Positions 9,513 to 19,508 of a stretch of DNA of 64,000 nt are shown piece after piece. The first letter of the stretch is position 1; each line of letters begins with the position of its first letter. The notes under the pieces were generated by a model. The model was not told the DNA's origin. It searched no databases and worked only from the letters and a program-made list of their open reading frames with translations. A program made the translations under genes and the position numbers. The DNA is from Deltaproteobacteria bacterium (GTDB taxonomy: Bacteria; Myxococcota; XYA12-FULL-58-9): the NCBI GenBank assembly GCA_016218825.1, contig JACRCV010000091.1:62001-126000 (forward strand), read 5' to 3'.

Positions 9513-9540
9513 CCCCGCCCGCCTGGGACGCGGGGCGGGG
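9513..9540. terminator. possible bidirectional hairpin between convergent genes
   Basis: A GC-only stem (CCCCGCCCGC pairing with GCGGGGCGGGG, one bulge, 7-base loop) sits between the NHL gene stop at 9484 and the stop of the opposing lipoprotein gene at 9557. Neither strand has a T-run after the stem, so intrinsic termination is not assured. Confidence 0.35.
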
Positions 9541-9556
9541 TGAAGAGCGCGGACGT

Positions 9557-11749
9557 TCACGGATCGTAGCGGACGTGAACCCCGTCCTGCAGGAACCGGA
9601 CGCTCGACCCCTGCGCGCCGTTCGGACTCTGCGGGCACGGGAACGGATCGCTTTGCGAACAGCTGCAGGTCACGAAGTTGCCGCTGTTTGGCTCCTGGCA
9701 AACGCTGACCTGCTCCGCGAGGCCCTTCTCCGGCCAGACCTCGTCGAACCCGGTGGCGCCGTCCAGCATCACCATCTTCTCGGCGCGGTGCGAGCCGACG
9801 GCGTCGTGCGCCGAGTTGCTCCAGCAGGTCTCTTGATCCCCCGCCCAGGCCCGCGACACCGAGCGATCGACGGTGATGACGACCGCGATCAGGTACGGGC
9901 CTTTCTCGATCAGGTTGTGCTCGTGATCCCTGAGGTCCCAGGTGTAGGACTTCAGCGCCGTAAAGCTGCCGAGCTGGCTCGCCTGAGCGGCGACGGCGCT
10001 GACGGTGGCACCGGTCTCACCATCCACGACCCACGGTGTCATCATGCGCGGCAGACAGGAGCTCAAACCGTTGAAGAACCACAGGTGGTTGTCGCACCCC
10101 GGCGCCTGTCCCGCCCGCCACATCCGGCCGTCGTTAGGGTCGCGGCGCACGGTGCCCGGCGGAATCGGAAATACCGTCGACGCCCACTTGCCGGACTCGA
10201 TCAACGCCGCCAGGTAGTTCGGGTTGCGGTAGTCGTCGTAGCCCCACAAGCCGTAACACTTGTCGGCGCCCTGCGCGGTGATGCACTGACCGATCGCGGT
10301 GCGCGCGATCGTCGTGACGTAGCGGGTGTGCTTGCGCGCCACACCTTCGAAGCGGCAGTCCTCGAAGGTGTAGCTCGGCGCGTCGCCGCTGAAGCTGAAC
10401 GGCCCTTCGACCCAGATGTCGATGCCAAAGTGGTCGATGTCGTTGCCGGAGGTCGTGGCGTTGAACTCGTCGCCGATATACTCCCACAGGTCCTTCAACG
10501 TGAGCGCGATCGTCAGCGAGCCGCCGCTCACCGCGCCCCAGCTGTTGTCGAAGACGATCGTCTGCGTGGCGGCGGCGACGCTGGCGTTGTCGGCGGCGTC
10601 CTTCGCCACCAGCGCGAAGTCGTTCGCGCCCGGCGCGAGCCGCGCCAAGGCGCTCCAGGTGCCGGCGGCGTCCGGCGCCACCAGCTCGACGGCGCCGTTC
10701 CACACCGACGTCCCGACCGGCTTGCTGCCGGTCAGGACCTGGTAGCGCACCTTGCTCGGCGTCGTCACCGGGTCGAGCGTCGGTGCCTCGACCGTGACCT
10801 CGTACGGATCGCGAACGACCGTAAAGCTCACGACCGCGCTCGGGTTGCCGACGAGGTCGACGGCGCGCAGCTCGACGAGGTTGCCGCCGAGCGCCAAGGC
10901 GAAGGTGTGGCTCCACCAGGTGTCGCCGGTGTGACCGGCGAGCTCGGTCCACGGGGTCTGCAGCGTGCTCCCCGCGGTCCACTGGTATTCCACCGCGGCG
11001 TACGCATCCTTGGCGCCGCCCACCGGCAATCGGGCGTTGACGGTGGCGGTCGCAGGGGGCGGCGGATCATCGAAGGTCGGCGGGTCGGGCGGCGTCATGT
11101 CGATGGTCTCGAACTGCCAGCTCTCGGCCGCAGCGAGGAGGTTGCCGGCGCGATCCGCGACCTCGGGAAACAAGGTCGCGACGTGCGCGGTCAGCGAGCT
11201 CAACGGCGCGCTCGGCGTCAGCGTCAACGTCGAGCCGAAGTCGACGTTGGTGCAGGTCACCGTCGCCGCCACCGGACTGCCGGCCGCGAACAGCACGAAG
11301 TTGGCGGCGCTCACCGTCGTGCAGTCGAGCGACTCGGTGAACGTCGCCGTGACCTGGGTGTCGATCCCCACCCCGGTCGCGTTCGGCGTCGGCACGCGCT
11401 TCGCCAACCGCGGCGCGGTCAAATCGAGCGCGATCTCCACGTCGACGACGTCGCCGCTGGCGCGTGCGGTGTCCCCTTCCTGCAGCTTGAAGCGGTAGAG
11501 CTGCTCACCGCGGTCGAGCGCCAGCGACAAGCTCCAGATCTCGCTCTGACTGACCGGGACCGTGGGGCGGTCGTTGAGCCACACGCCGTGCGCCTTGGCC
11601 TTGGTCCCGGTGATCGTCACCGGCGACACCCGCACGAAGGCCGGCGGCGGATCGACCGTGAACGCGGTCGCCGCCGTCTCGCTGTCAGCCGCAAGACAAC
11701 CGGAGAGCGCCGCCCCGACGACCAGAGCCCAGCCGAGCTGCACGCGCAT
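9557..11749 (-). CDS. large lipoprotein with Ig-like domains
   Basis: 730 residues. ATG 11749 has GGAGG upstream and opens a signal peptide ending in the lipobox ALSGC. A domain following PRLAKRVPTPNATGVGIDTQ resembles the SbsA Ig-like (Big_5) module, with FTESLDCTTVSAANFVLF and ATLFPEVADRAGN signatures. Further Ig-like beta domains follow to ~residue 440. The C-terminal half (~450-730) contains several Cys and a WDLRDHEHNLIEKGPYLIAV strand resembling an FlgD-like Ig fold; otherwise unknown. No catalytic motif recognised. Probably a surface protein. A perfect TATAAT lies about 31 bases upstream of the start. Confidence 0.78.
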   Translation of the reverse strand: MRVQLGWALVVGAALSGCLAADSETAATAFTVDPPPAFVRVSPVTITGTKAKAHGVWLNDRPTVPVSQSEIWSLSLALDRGEQLYRFKLQEGDTARASGDVVDVEIALDLTAPRLAKRVPTPNATGVGIDTQVTATFTESLDCTTVSAANFVLFAAGSPVAATVTCTNVDFGSTLTLTPSAPLSSLTAHVATLFPEVADRAGNLLAAAESWQFETIDMTPPDPPTFDDPPPPATATVNARLPVGGAKDAYAAVEYQWTAGSTLQTPWTELAGHTGDTWWSHTFALALGGNLVELRAVDLVGNPSAVVSFTVVRDPYEVTVEAPTLDPVTTPSKVRYQVLTGSKPVGTSVWNGAVELVAPDAAGTWSALARLAPGANDFALVAKDAADNASVAAATQTIVFDNSWGAVSGGSLTIALTLKDLWEYIGDEFNATTSGNDIDHFGIDIWVEGPFSFSGDAPSYTFEDCRFEGVARKHTRYVTTIARTAIGQCITAQGADKCYGLWGYDDYRNPNYLAALIESGKWASTVFPIPPGTVRRDPNDGRMWRAGQAPGCDNHLWFFNGLSSCLPRMMTPWVVDGETGATVSAVAAQASQLGSFTALKSYTWDLRDHEHNLIEKGPYLIAVVITVDRSVSRAWAGDQETCWSNSAHDAVGSHRAEKMVMLDGATGFDEVWPEKGLAEQVSVCQEPNSGNFVTCSCSQSDPFPCPQSPNGAQGSSVRFLQDGVHVRYDP

Positions 11750-11779
11750 CAAACCTCCGCGGCCGTGGATCCCTCGCCG

Positions 11780-11785
11780 ATTATA
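11780..11785 (-). promoter_or_regulatory. -10 element (TATAAT) of the Ig-like lipoprotein gene
   Basis: On the minus strand this reads TATAAT exactly, in GC-rich surroundings, 31 bases before ATG 11749. No convincing -35 hexamer is seen 16-18 bases upstream. Confidence 0.5.
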
Positions 11786-11898
11786 ACCGAAAGCCTCCGG
11801 GGCCTCGACCTTCGCGCGCCGTCGACTTCGCGTGCCGCGCGCCACCGACTTGAACTTCGGGGGCGGTGCGCATAAGTGAAGCTCGAGGTGAGGCCCGC

Positions 11899-12282
11899 GT
11901 GATCATCGGCGTCGGTCACGATCTCGTCAGCACGCTGCGCTTCGCCCGGGTCGCCGCGCGCTTCGGGCAGCGCTTTCTCGATCGGATCTTCATCGACGAC
12001 GAGCAGCGCTACTGCCGCGAGCTCGCCAATCCGACCCGGCACTTCGCGGCCCGCTTCGCCGCCAAAGAGGCGTTCTACAAGGCGTTGAGCCGCGGCGTTC
12101 CGCTCCGCCTCGGGTTTCGCGACGTCGGCGTGTCCCACGTTCGCGGCGCGAGCCTGAAGCTGTGGCTGTCCCCCGTCGCTGCGGCGCTGGCACACGACGC
12201 CGGTGTCGTGCACACCCACCTGAGCCTGAGCCACGACGGCGACTACGCCGCGGCGATGGTGGTGCTGGAAGGAGCGCCCTGA
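11899..12282 (+). CDS. acpS: holo-[acyl-carrier-protein] synthase (4'-phosphopantetheinyl transferase)
   Basis: 127 residues, the usual AcpS length. It transfers phosphopantetheine from CoA to a serine of acyl carrier protein in the cytosol. Family signatures: IIGVGHDLVS at the N-terminus (the usual Asp of the GxD motif is shifted to GHD, a mild departure), RHFAARFAAKEAFYKAL (the Mg/CoA-binding F(A)xKEA motif) and HLSLSHDGDYAAAMVV near the C-terminus. GTG 11899 was chosen over an upstream ATG because it begins right before the conserved strand and has GAGG at 11885. Its TGA is followed directly by the ATG of the nucleoside transporter, so the two are co-translated. Confidence 0.92.
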   Translation: MIIGVGHDLVSTLRFARVAARFGQRFLDRIFIDDEQRYCRELANPTRHFAARFAAKEAFYKALSRGVPLRLGFRDVGVSHVRGASLKLWLSPVAAALAHDAGVVHTHLSLSHDGDYAAAMVVLEGAP

Positions 12283-14043
12283 ATGCTCGCCACCGCCGCT
12301 CTCGCCCTGTTCGTCGCCGCGCCCGCCGCCGCTCTTGGCGAGACCCCGACCGACCCGCCACCGCCGACGACCGCCGTCGCCGATGCCTTCGCGCCGCTCC
12401 TCCCCACCGCAGCGCCGTCCTCAGATCCAGCCGCAGAGCTCGCGCGGGGCGAGACCCTGCTGCGGCTCGGCTTGCTCGCCGAGGCGGCGCACGCGTTTCG
12501 CGCCGTCGTCGCGGTGACGCCGCGGGAGCCTCGAGCCTGGGAGCACCTGCGCCGCGTCGCGATCGAGGCCCGGCGAACCGACGTGCTACAGGAGACCTTG
12601 GTCGCGCTCGTCGATCTCTACCTCGGCCCCGGCCCCGCCGAGGATCGAACGCTCGCCGAGCTTCGCTTCGAGGAGCTGCGGGCCGTCGACGCCGACCACG
12701 AGGCCGTGCCACGCCTGACGGCCGCCTTGGGCCGCACCGGGGTCGCCGCTTCCGGGACCAGCACTCGGTTCGCACGCTTGCGCAGCCTGTTCGGGCTGGC
12801 GATCCTCCTCGGGCTCGCCTACCTGTTGTCCCACGAGCGCCGGCGGGTGCGCGCCGCGGTGGTCGCCTGGGGCCTCGGCCTGCAGGTGGCGTTCGCGATG
12901 TTGATCCTCTGGACGCCGCCCGGCCGCTACGTCTTCGAGCTCGCGAGCGCCTTCGTCTACCGGGTGCTGCACTTCACCGACGACGGCGCGCGCTTCGTGT
13001 TCGGCAAGCTGTACCAAGGGCTGGGCCCGGGCGTGTCCCAAGGACCGGTGCAGGTCGTCGACGGCACCAGCGGCGACTTCGTCAACCTCGGCATGATCTT
13101 CGCGATCCACGTGCTGCCGACCATCGTGTTCTTCAGCGCCCTGATGGGGGTCTTGTACCACTGGCGGCTGATCCAGCGGCTGGTGCGTGCCGTGGCCTGG
13201 GTGATGATCCGGACCATGCGCACCAGCGGCTCCGAGTCGCTGTGCGCCGCCGCCAACATCTTCTTGGGCCAAACGGAGGCGCCGCTCGTCGTCCGCCCCT
13301 ACGTCGCCGGCATGACCCGATCGGAGCTGATGGCGATGATGGTCGGCGGCTTCGCGACGATCTCCGCCGGCGTCCTCGGGGTCTACGCGCAGTTCGGCAT
13401 CGATCCCGGTCACTTGCTCGCGGCGAGCGTGATGAGCGCGCCGGCGTCGCTCTTGGTCGCCAAGATCCTGCTACCGGAGACCGAGATCTCGCAGACGCAG
13501 GGCGGTCAGGTGAAAGACCCCGAGCGCACCACCGCCAACGTGATCGACGCCGCGGCCGGCGGTGCGTCCGACGGCATGCGCCTGGCGCTGAACGTCGCCG
13601 CGATGCTGATGGCGTTCTTGGGGTTGATCGCGATGCTCAACTGGGGCCTGGGCTTCGTCGGGACCTTCGTCGGCGCGCCGGAGCTGTCGCTGAAGATGAT
13701 CTTCGGCTACCTGTTCTACCCGCTCTCTTGGTGCCTCGGGGTCGACAACGCGGATCTGCTGCGCTTCGGCAACCTCGTCGGCACCATGATCTCGATGAAC
13801 GAGTTCGTGGCCTACCTCGATCTGAGCCGCCTGACCCAGGTGATGAGCCACCGCTCGGTGACCATCGCCACCTACGCGCTGTGCGGCTTCGCGAACCTCG
13901 GCTCGGTCGGCATCCAGATCGGCGGCATCGCCGCGATCGCCCCGGAGCGCCGCGGCGATCTGGCGCAGCTCGGCTTGAAGGCGATGCTCGGCGGCCTGAT
14001 CGCCTCGTGGATCACGGCGTGCATCGCCGGGGTGTTGATCTAG
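12283..14043 (+). CDS. NupC-family concentrative nucleoside transporter with N-terminal extension
   Basis: 586 residues. The last ~420 form a CNT transporter: LGQTEAPLVVRPYVAGMT, SELMAMMVGGFATISAGVL and SAPASLLVAKILLPETE are the family's core motifs, and the C-terminus ends in repeated helices. CNTs import nucleosides with Na+ or H+. Before the first transporter helix (~163-183) lie a signal-peptide-like stretch (1-19), a Pro/Thr linker and ~100 residues of TPR-like helices (ARGETLLRLGLLAEAAHAFR), which ordinary NupC proteins lack. The extension should sit outside the inner membrane. The start abuts the acpS stop, and convergent thymidine phosphorylase supports a nucleoside salvage role. Confidence 0.87.
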   Translation: MLATAALALFVAAPAAALGETPTDPPPPTTAVADAFAPLLPTAAPSSDPAAELARGETLLRLGLLAEAAHAFRAVVAVTPREPRAWEHLRRVAIEARRTDVLQETLVALVDLYLGPGPAEDRTLAELRFEELRAVDADHEAVPRLTAALGRTGVAASGTSTRFARLRSLFGLAILLGLAYLLSHERRRVRAAVVAWGLGLQVAFAMLILWTPPGRYVFELASAFVYRVLHFTDDGARFVFGKLYQGLGPGVSQGPVQVVDGTSGDFVNLGMIFAIHVLPTIVFFSALMGVLYHWRLIQRLVRAVAWVMIRTMRTSGSESLCAAANIFLGQTEAPLVVRPYVAGMTRSELMAMMVGGFATISAGVLGVYAQFGIDPGHLLAASVMSAPASLLVAKILLPETEISQTQGGQVKDPERTTANVIDAAAGGASDGMRLALNVAAMLMAFLGLIAMLNWGLGFVGTFVGAPELSLKMIFGYLFYPLSWCLGVDNADLLRFGNLVGTMISMNEFVAYLDLSRLTQVMSHRSVTIATYALCGFANLGSVGIQIGGIAAIAPERRGDLAQLGLKAMLGGLIASWITACIAGVLI

Positions 14044-14078
14044 ATCGCTTTGAGCCTGACGCGATCTCGTCCCCCGCT

Positions 14079-14115
14079 GGGGAGCGCCGCGGCGGCCGCG
14101 GCGCGGGAATCAAAT
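14079..14115. repeat. short copy of a hairpin repeat shared with the pilin leader insert
   Basis: 37 bases identical at 36 positions to 30892-30928. The core is an inverted repeat (GCGCCGCGG, 3-base loop, CCGCGGCGC) at 14084-14104, flanked by GGGGA on one side and GGGAA-T-CAAAT on the other. Similarity continues on the GGGG side (CCCCCGCT at 14071-14078), after a 15-base gap relative to the other copy. It lies in the short space between the converging transporter and thymidine phosphorylase genes. Confidence 0.85.
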
Positions 14116-14125
14116 GAAGGTGCCC

Positions 14126-15418
<1,293 letters not shown>

Positions 15419-15493
15419 GGGGGCTCGGCTCCAGCGTTGATTGGAGCGCCGAGCATACCTCAACGGCGGGGCAAGAGAACAACGGGAAGTGGG

Positions 15494-17413
15494 CTACTCG
15501 AGCCAGCAGGCGTTCATGCCGGCGACGCAGCCCACCGCCGGGCAGCGCACCAATACGGTCTCGATGCGGTCCCCGGTGGCGCTGCGGTAGCAGTAGGCCT
15601 CGACCACCGACAGCCCGTCGTTCGAGCACTGGTCGGCGACCGTGGTCGTCGCGCCGCTGGCGTCGGCCAGCATCGCTTTGCCGGGGGTGAAGATGTCGAT
15701 GCCGCTGTCGGAGTCGATGCAGCCGCTGCCGTTCGGGACGCACTCGCCGTAGCACAGCGCGGTCCCGAGGCAGCCTTGGGCCGGGTCACAGCCGGGGGCC
15801 GGGTTGCAGACATTGTCACTGGTGCTGCAGTGTTCCCCCGCACCGCAGTCGGTGTCGGCGGCGCAGGCGTCGCGCACGCAGGTCATGCAGCAGTCCGCGC
15901 CCATCTCCGGGTGATAGCCCTGCACGCACTGAACGTCGGCGCAGGGGGAGACCGCGAAGTTGCTGGTGCCGCTGCCGGCGCTCGGATCCCCCGCGCTGTT
16001 CTGCGTGGTGTAGGCGCACAGGTCGTCGGGCACGCAGGAGCCGCAACAGTACGGGTAAGCGGTCTCCAGGTGATAACCGGGGTCGCAGGTCGGCGGCGCC
16101 GCGAAGCACTGCACCGTGGCGCACAGATCGCGGCAGACCCCATCGAGGCTGACGACACCGTCCAGGCAGATGCACACCGGATACGGGCAGCCGTCGGCGT
16201 CCGTCATCACGTCCCAGTAGCCTTCGCAGAACGCCCGAGTGGCATCGGTGCCGGTCGAGTTCACGGTGCAGGTGGGATTCTGCGGCCGGCACACTCCATA
16301 GCAGGGCGAAACAACTGACGTCGCCGGGTCCGTGGAATCGCCGCCTTGCGGGGTCGCGCCGCCGGTCGCGGTGCCGCCGCTGCAAATCCCGGCGTCGAAG
16401 GCGCAGATCTCATCCAGGTTGCACTCGAAGTCGGTGACGCAGATGCGCTGGTCGTTGACCGCCACGCACTGGCCACAATAGGGCGCCTCCTCCACCCACG
16501 CGTAGCCGGGCGGGCACTGAACCAGGGTGTCGCTCAAGCACACGCCGTTCATGCACACCGCGGGGGCGACGCAGTCACGACTGGTGATGCACCCCGGTTG
16601 GCAGAACCCATCGAAACAGGCCTGGCCGTCGCCGCAGTCGGTGCTCTGCGCACACTCGGCGGCGGGCATCGGCGCCGCGATCCCGGTGTTCGGCTCGGTG
16701 TTGTCGGAGCCCGTGGCGTTCGCACACAACGTGGGCTGGCAGCTGTAGCCGCAGCAGTCGCTCGGATCCCGCACCAACACCGAGGTCGGTGGACAATCGG
16801 GGATCGGGGACTCCATCGGGCAGACCACGCCGTCGCAGGAGCCGTTCGGCACACACTGCTCGCAGCACTCGCCCGGGAACCGCTGCGGCATGTAGCCCTG
16901 GGCGCAGGCGAACGCCGGGCAGACCACGTCGCGGCAATCGGCGCCGCAGGAGTCGAACACCACGCGGCCGGCAGGATCGAAGCACTGCTCGCACGCGACA
17001 CCGTCGCCGCGGAGGTAGCGCGAGCAATCGTTCGTCGGCGTCGCGGCGCAGCTGGAGTACAGCACCGCGCCGTTGACGTAGGCGCAGACCACGCAGTCGG
17101 GATCGGGCAAGGTCACGAGCACGCACGCCACCGCGGTGCCGTCACACCCCTGGTCGACCGTGGTGCCGTCGGCGCGCACGCAGGTCTGACAGGTCTCGGC
17201 GGTGGCGGTGTCGATGCTCACCACCAACGAAGCGCAGTCGCCGTTGTAGGGCAGCGTCTGGCACTGACCGCTGGCATCGCAGTACTCCAGCCCGGTGCCG
17301 TTGTTCTCCAGCTTCAGCTCGGTCTTGGTGCCGCCCGGCGCCGTGGTGCCCTCTGTGGTGAGACAACCGACCGACAACAACAACGGTGCAGCCCAGATAA
17401 CGCGATGCAGCAT
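15494..17413 (-). CDS. Cys-rich secreted lipoprotein
   Basis: 639 residues. Signal peptide with lipobox (LLSVGC) at residue ~17. The mature protein holds many cysteines in repeated modules: CPAFACAQGYMPQRFPGECC-EQC, CxxxxCxPGYHLETAYPYCCG-SC and CVQGYHPEMGADCCMTC. These resemble VWC/antistasin-type disulphide folds. A CAADTDCGAGEHCSTSDNVC type (Dickkopf-like) module is also present. No catalytic residues recognised. Likely outer-surface; ligand unknown. The Shine-Dalgarno GGGAGG lies inside one arm of an inverted repeat (see 17416-17488), so translation may be controlled by structure. Confidence 0.82.
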   Translation of the reverse strand: MLHRVIWAAPLLLSVGCLTTEGTTAPGGTKTELKLENNGTGLEYCDASGQCQTLPYNGDCASLVVSIDTATAETCQTCVRADGTTVDQGCDGTAVACVLVTLPDPDCVVCAYVNGAVLYSSCAATPTNDCSRYLRGDGVACEQCFDPAGRVVFDSCGADCRDVVCPAFACAQGYMPQRFPGECCEQCVPNGSCDGVVCPMESPIPDCPPTSVLVRDPSDCCGYSCQPTLCANATGSDNTEPNTGIAAPMPAAECAQSTDCGDGQACFDGFCQPGCITSRDCVAPAVCMNGVCLSDTLVQCPPGYAWVEEAPYCGQCVAVNDQRICVTDFECNLDEICAFDAGICSGGTATGGATPQGGDSTDPATSVVSPCYGVCRPQNPTCTVNSTGTDATRAFCEGYWDVMTDADGCPYPVCICLDGVVSLDGVCRDLCATVQCFAAPPTCDPGYHLETAYPYCCGSCVPDDLCAYTTQNSAGDPSAGSGTSNFAVSPCADVQCVQGYHPEMGADCCMTCVRDACAADTDCGAGEHCSTSDNVCNPAPGCDPAQGCLGTALCYGECVPNGSGCIDSDSGIDIFTPGKAMLADASGATTTVADQCSNDGLSVVEAYCYRSATGDRIETVLVRCPAVGCVAGMNACWLE

Positions 17414-17415
17414 TT

Positions 17416-17488
17416 AGATCTGCCTCCCGGGTCGAGGATCGCCCACCCCTAGCCTAGCCAGTAGCATGCCATGGCCAGGGGCAGATCT
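17416..17488 (-). promoter_or_regulatory. inverted repeat that could mask the ribosome-binding site
   Basis: On the transcript of the lipoprotein gene, AGATCTGCC (from 17488) can pair over nine bases with GGCAGATCT (ending 17416). The downstream arm contains part of the GGGAGG ribosome site, and the ATG is at 17413. The arms are ~51 bases apart. Sequestration is inference; no ligand-binding structure is recognised. Confidence 0.35.
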
Positions 17489-17549
17489 TTCAAGCACTTA
17501 GATTGGGTGCCCGCCCCCCACCGCGGCGGGGTGCTGTCGACAACCGACA

Positions 17550-19460
17550 TCACTCGCCGGCGGGGACGTCCTCGGGGGAAGCCTCGGGGGGGGCCTCGGC
17601 GGCGTCGCCGCTCAGGGTGAGCTTCAGAACGGTGTGCGGGGCCCGGTCCGGGCGGATGAGGGCGGTGATCCAGAGCCCGGTGTGACAATCCACACCCGCC
17701 GGTTGCGCCGCCGGCGCCACCCACATGTCCAACGGCGGCGTCGCGACGAGCTCCAGCACCGTGCCCGAGAGCGCCCGAACCTTGAGCCTCTCGACCTCGA
17801 CGAGCTCGGCGTCTTGAGCCACCGGAGCGCCGTTCGCGGCGAGCTCCACCGGGTCACTGCCGAGGCGCACCGGCATCTCCACCGCGACGATCGCGTTACC
17901 GCTCACGTCGTAGGTGAGCGTCAGCTCGGCGCGATCGATCGGGACCTCGATGCTCTTGCGGACCAGCGCCGCCAGCGGTCGAACCCCCGCCGCCTGCAGG
18001 TCGTTCTTGGTCTCGAGGTGGTAGGTGCCGTCACCCTCCTCGTCGATCTCGGACTTGTCGACCGCGGTGCTCATGCTGGTCGGCGGGATCTGGGCGCGGT
18101 CCGGGCTCATCGCCTCGGCGCGGTTGACGTCCGCGGGCAACAGCCGCTCGCTGATGCCGGCGCCGTCGACGTCGAGGACGTTGCGACCCGAGTCGCGATC
18201 CTCGAGCGAGCGCACCCAGCCGCCCTGCGCGGTGGAGATCCAGACCGCGAGGTGCCGGTTGGAGACGAAGACCTCGTCGAGCAGATCGCCGTCCCGGTCC
18301 TCCTCCTCGACCGCGATCCAGTCCTCTTCGCCCTGCACCAGCTGGTCGATCATCGCCTCGGCCTCACACAGCCGATCGCTGACCGCGTCCCGCAGGCGGG
18401 GATCGTCGAACCCCAGCCCCCGACCGCGCCAGAACAGATCCGGGGCCTGCGCCGCGAACACCAGCCGCTGCGCGGTCGCGAGCACGTCGCTCCACGAGTC
18501 CTCGAGGCCGTCGGCCTCCATGGTGTCGATGGCCTCGCGCAGCCGGTCACTGACCCGCAGCATGCGCCGGTAGAGGGTGTCGAGCGCCGTGGACTCGGCG
18601 ACGAAGTCGGAGAAGCTCGGGGCCGCGGCCAAGATGCCGCGCGCGCCGAGCTCCGCCGCGAGCTCGGGCCGCAACCGCACCGGGAGCGCCGGCTTGGCGG
18701 GACCGAGCGCCGCCGCCGGCAGCACCGGCTCGAGCTCGGCCTCGGCACCGGTGATCGCCTGGATCCACTCCGCCAACCAGCGAGCCTCGAAGCAGCGGCT
18801 GTAGGTGCCCGGCTCGAGGCCCAACGCCTCGGCTCGCAGCCACAGGCTCGCGAGCTGTCCCGGGTAGCTCAAGAGCAGGCGCTGCACGAACGCCGCCGCG
18901 GTCTCGGTGTGCGCGGCCGCCGACAGCTCCTGGTCGAGCACGAAGGCGGCGATGCCCCGGCCGCCGCGCTCGATCCGCACCAACGACGCGCGCCCGGCGC
19001 TCGGCCAGTTGACCTGGCTCGACGACACGAAGCCGGAGCCGAGCCCGGTCTCCTCCAACAGGCGCGGCAGCTCGTCGCACCAGGCGAGCTCCGGCAGCCA
19101 GAAGCTCGTCGGCGGCGCGCCGAGCGCCGACTCCCAGTACTCGGTCATCATCTCGATCTGGCCGCGCAGATCATTCTCGTTCTGCAGCGCCGGCACCGCA
19201 CCGTAGAACAACCCGCCCAAGACCTCGGCCTGGCCGGCGCTGACCAGGGCCTTGACCTTGGCGAGCACCGGGCTCTGGCGGCGGGACATCACGTCGAGCA
19301 GGTGGCCGGTGAAGTGCAGCGCGACCCGCATCCGCGGCGCGGCGCTGATCGCGTCCAAGATCGGTCCGTAGACCCGCTCGCCGGCCGCCTCGATCTCCGC
19401 TTCGCTGGCAGCCAAGGCCAGATGGAACGGCACGACAACCTGAACCCGCGTCACAGCCAT
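17550..19460 (-). CDS. GH57-like (4-alpha-glucanotransferase family) protein, probably catalytically dead
   Basis: 636 residues. Layout follows GH57 glucanotransferases: catalytic-type barrel (1-~310; ALHFTGHLLD, SFWLPELAW), a helical section (AAQAPDLFWRGRGLGF aligning with the family's AQxNDxYWHGxFGG) and a C-terminal beta domain (DGDLLDEVFVSNRHLAVWIS; DUF1926-like). The segment that normally carries the nucleophile (GGxYEPIL) reads GGLFYGAV at 82-89, and the first motif reads VPFHLALA instead of HQP. The catalytic Glu therefore appears to be missing. Start ATG 19460 follows GGTGGGAG. It lies 48 bases after an FHA membrane protein in the same direction. Best guess: a glycan-binding or regulatory paralogue. 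Confidence 0.75.
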   Translation of the reverse strand: MAVTRVQVVVPFHLALAASEAEIEAAGERVYGPILDAISAAPRMRVALHFTGHLLDVMSRRQSPVLAKVKALVSAGQAEVLGGLFYGAVPALQNENDLRGQIEMMTEYWESALGAPPTSFWLPELAWCDELPRLLEETGLGSGFVSSSQVNWPSAGRASLVRIERGGRGIAAFVLDQELSAAAHTETAAAFVQRLLLSYPGQLASLWLRAEALGLEPGTYSRCFEARWLAEWIQAITGAEAELEPVLPAAALGPAKPALPVRLRPELAAELGARGILAAAPSFSDFVAESTALDTLYRRMLRVSDRLREAIDTMEADGLEDSWSDVLATAQRLVFAAQAPDLFWRGRGLGFDDPRLRDAVSDRLCEAEAMIDQLVQGEEDWIAVEEEDRDGDLLDEVFVSNRHLAVWISTAQGGWVRSLEDRDSGRNVLDVDGAGISERLLPADVNRAEAMSPDRAQIPPTSMSTAVDKSEIDEEGDGTYHLETKNDLQAAGVRPLAALVRKSIEVPIDRAELTLTYDVSGNAIVAVEMPVRLGSDPVELAANGAPVAQDAELVEVERLKVRALSGTVLELVATPPLDMWVAPAAQPAGVDCHTGLWITALIRPDRAPHTVLKLTLSGDAAEAPPEASPEDVPAGE

Positions 19461-19508
19461 GGCTCCCACCTCGTCTGCGTTGTGGCCTAGCACCCTGGGC
19501 ACCGCGCC

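Noticed and set aside
9497-11875. 792-codon plus-strand frame opposite the Ig-like lipoprotein
   Set aside because: The minus strand has a signal peptide, lipobox, GGAGG and TATAAT; the plus frame has no ribosome site and an Arg/Ala/Asp-biased composition.
17505-17532. Terminator in the GC-rich stretch between the lipoprotein and GH57-like genes
   Set aside because: The C- and G-runs do not pair into one clean stem and no T-run follows on either strand.
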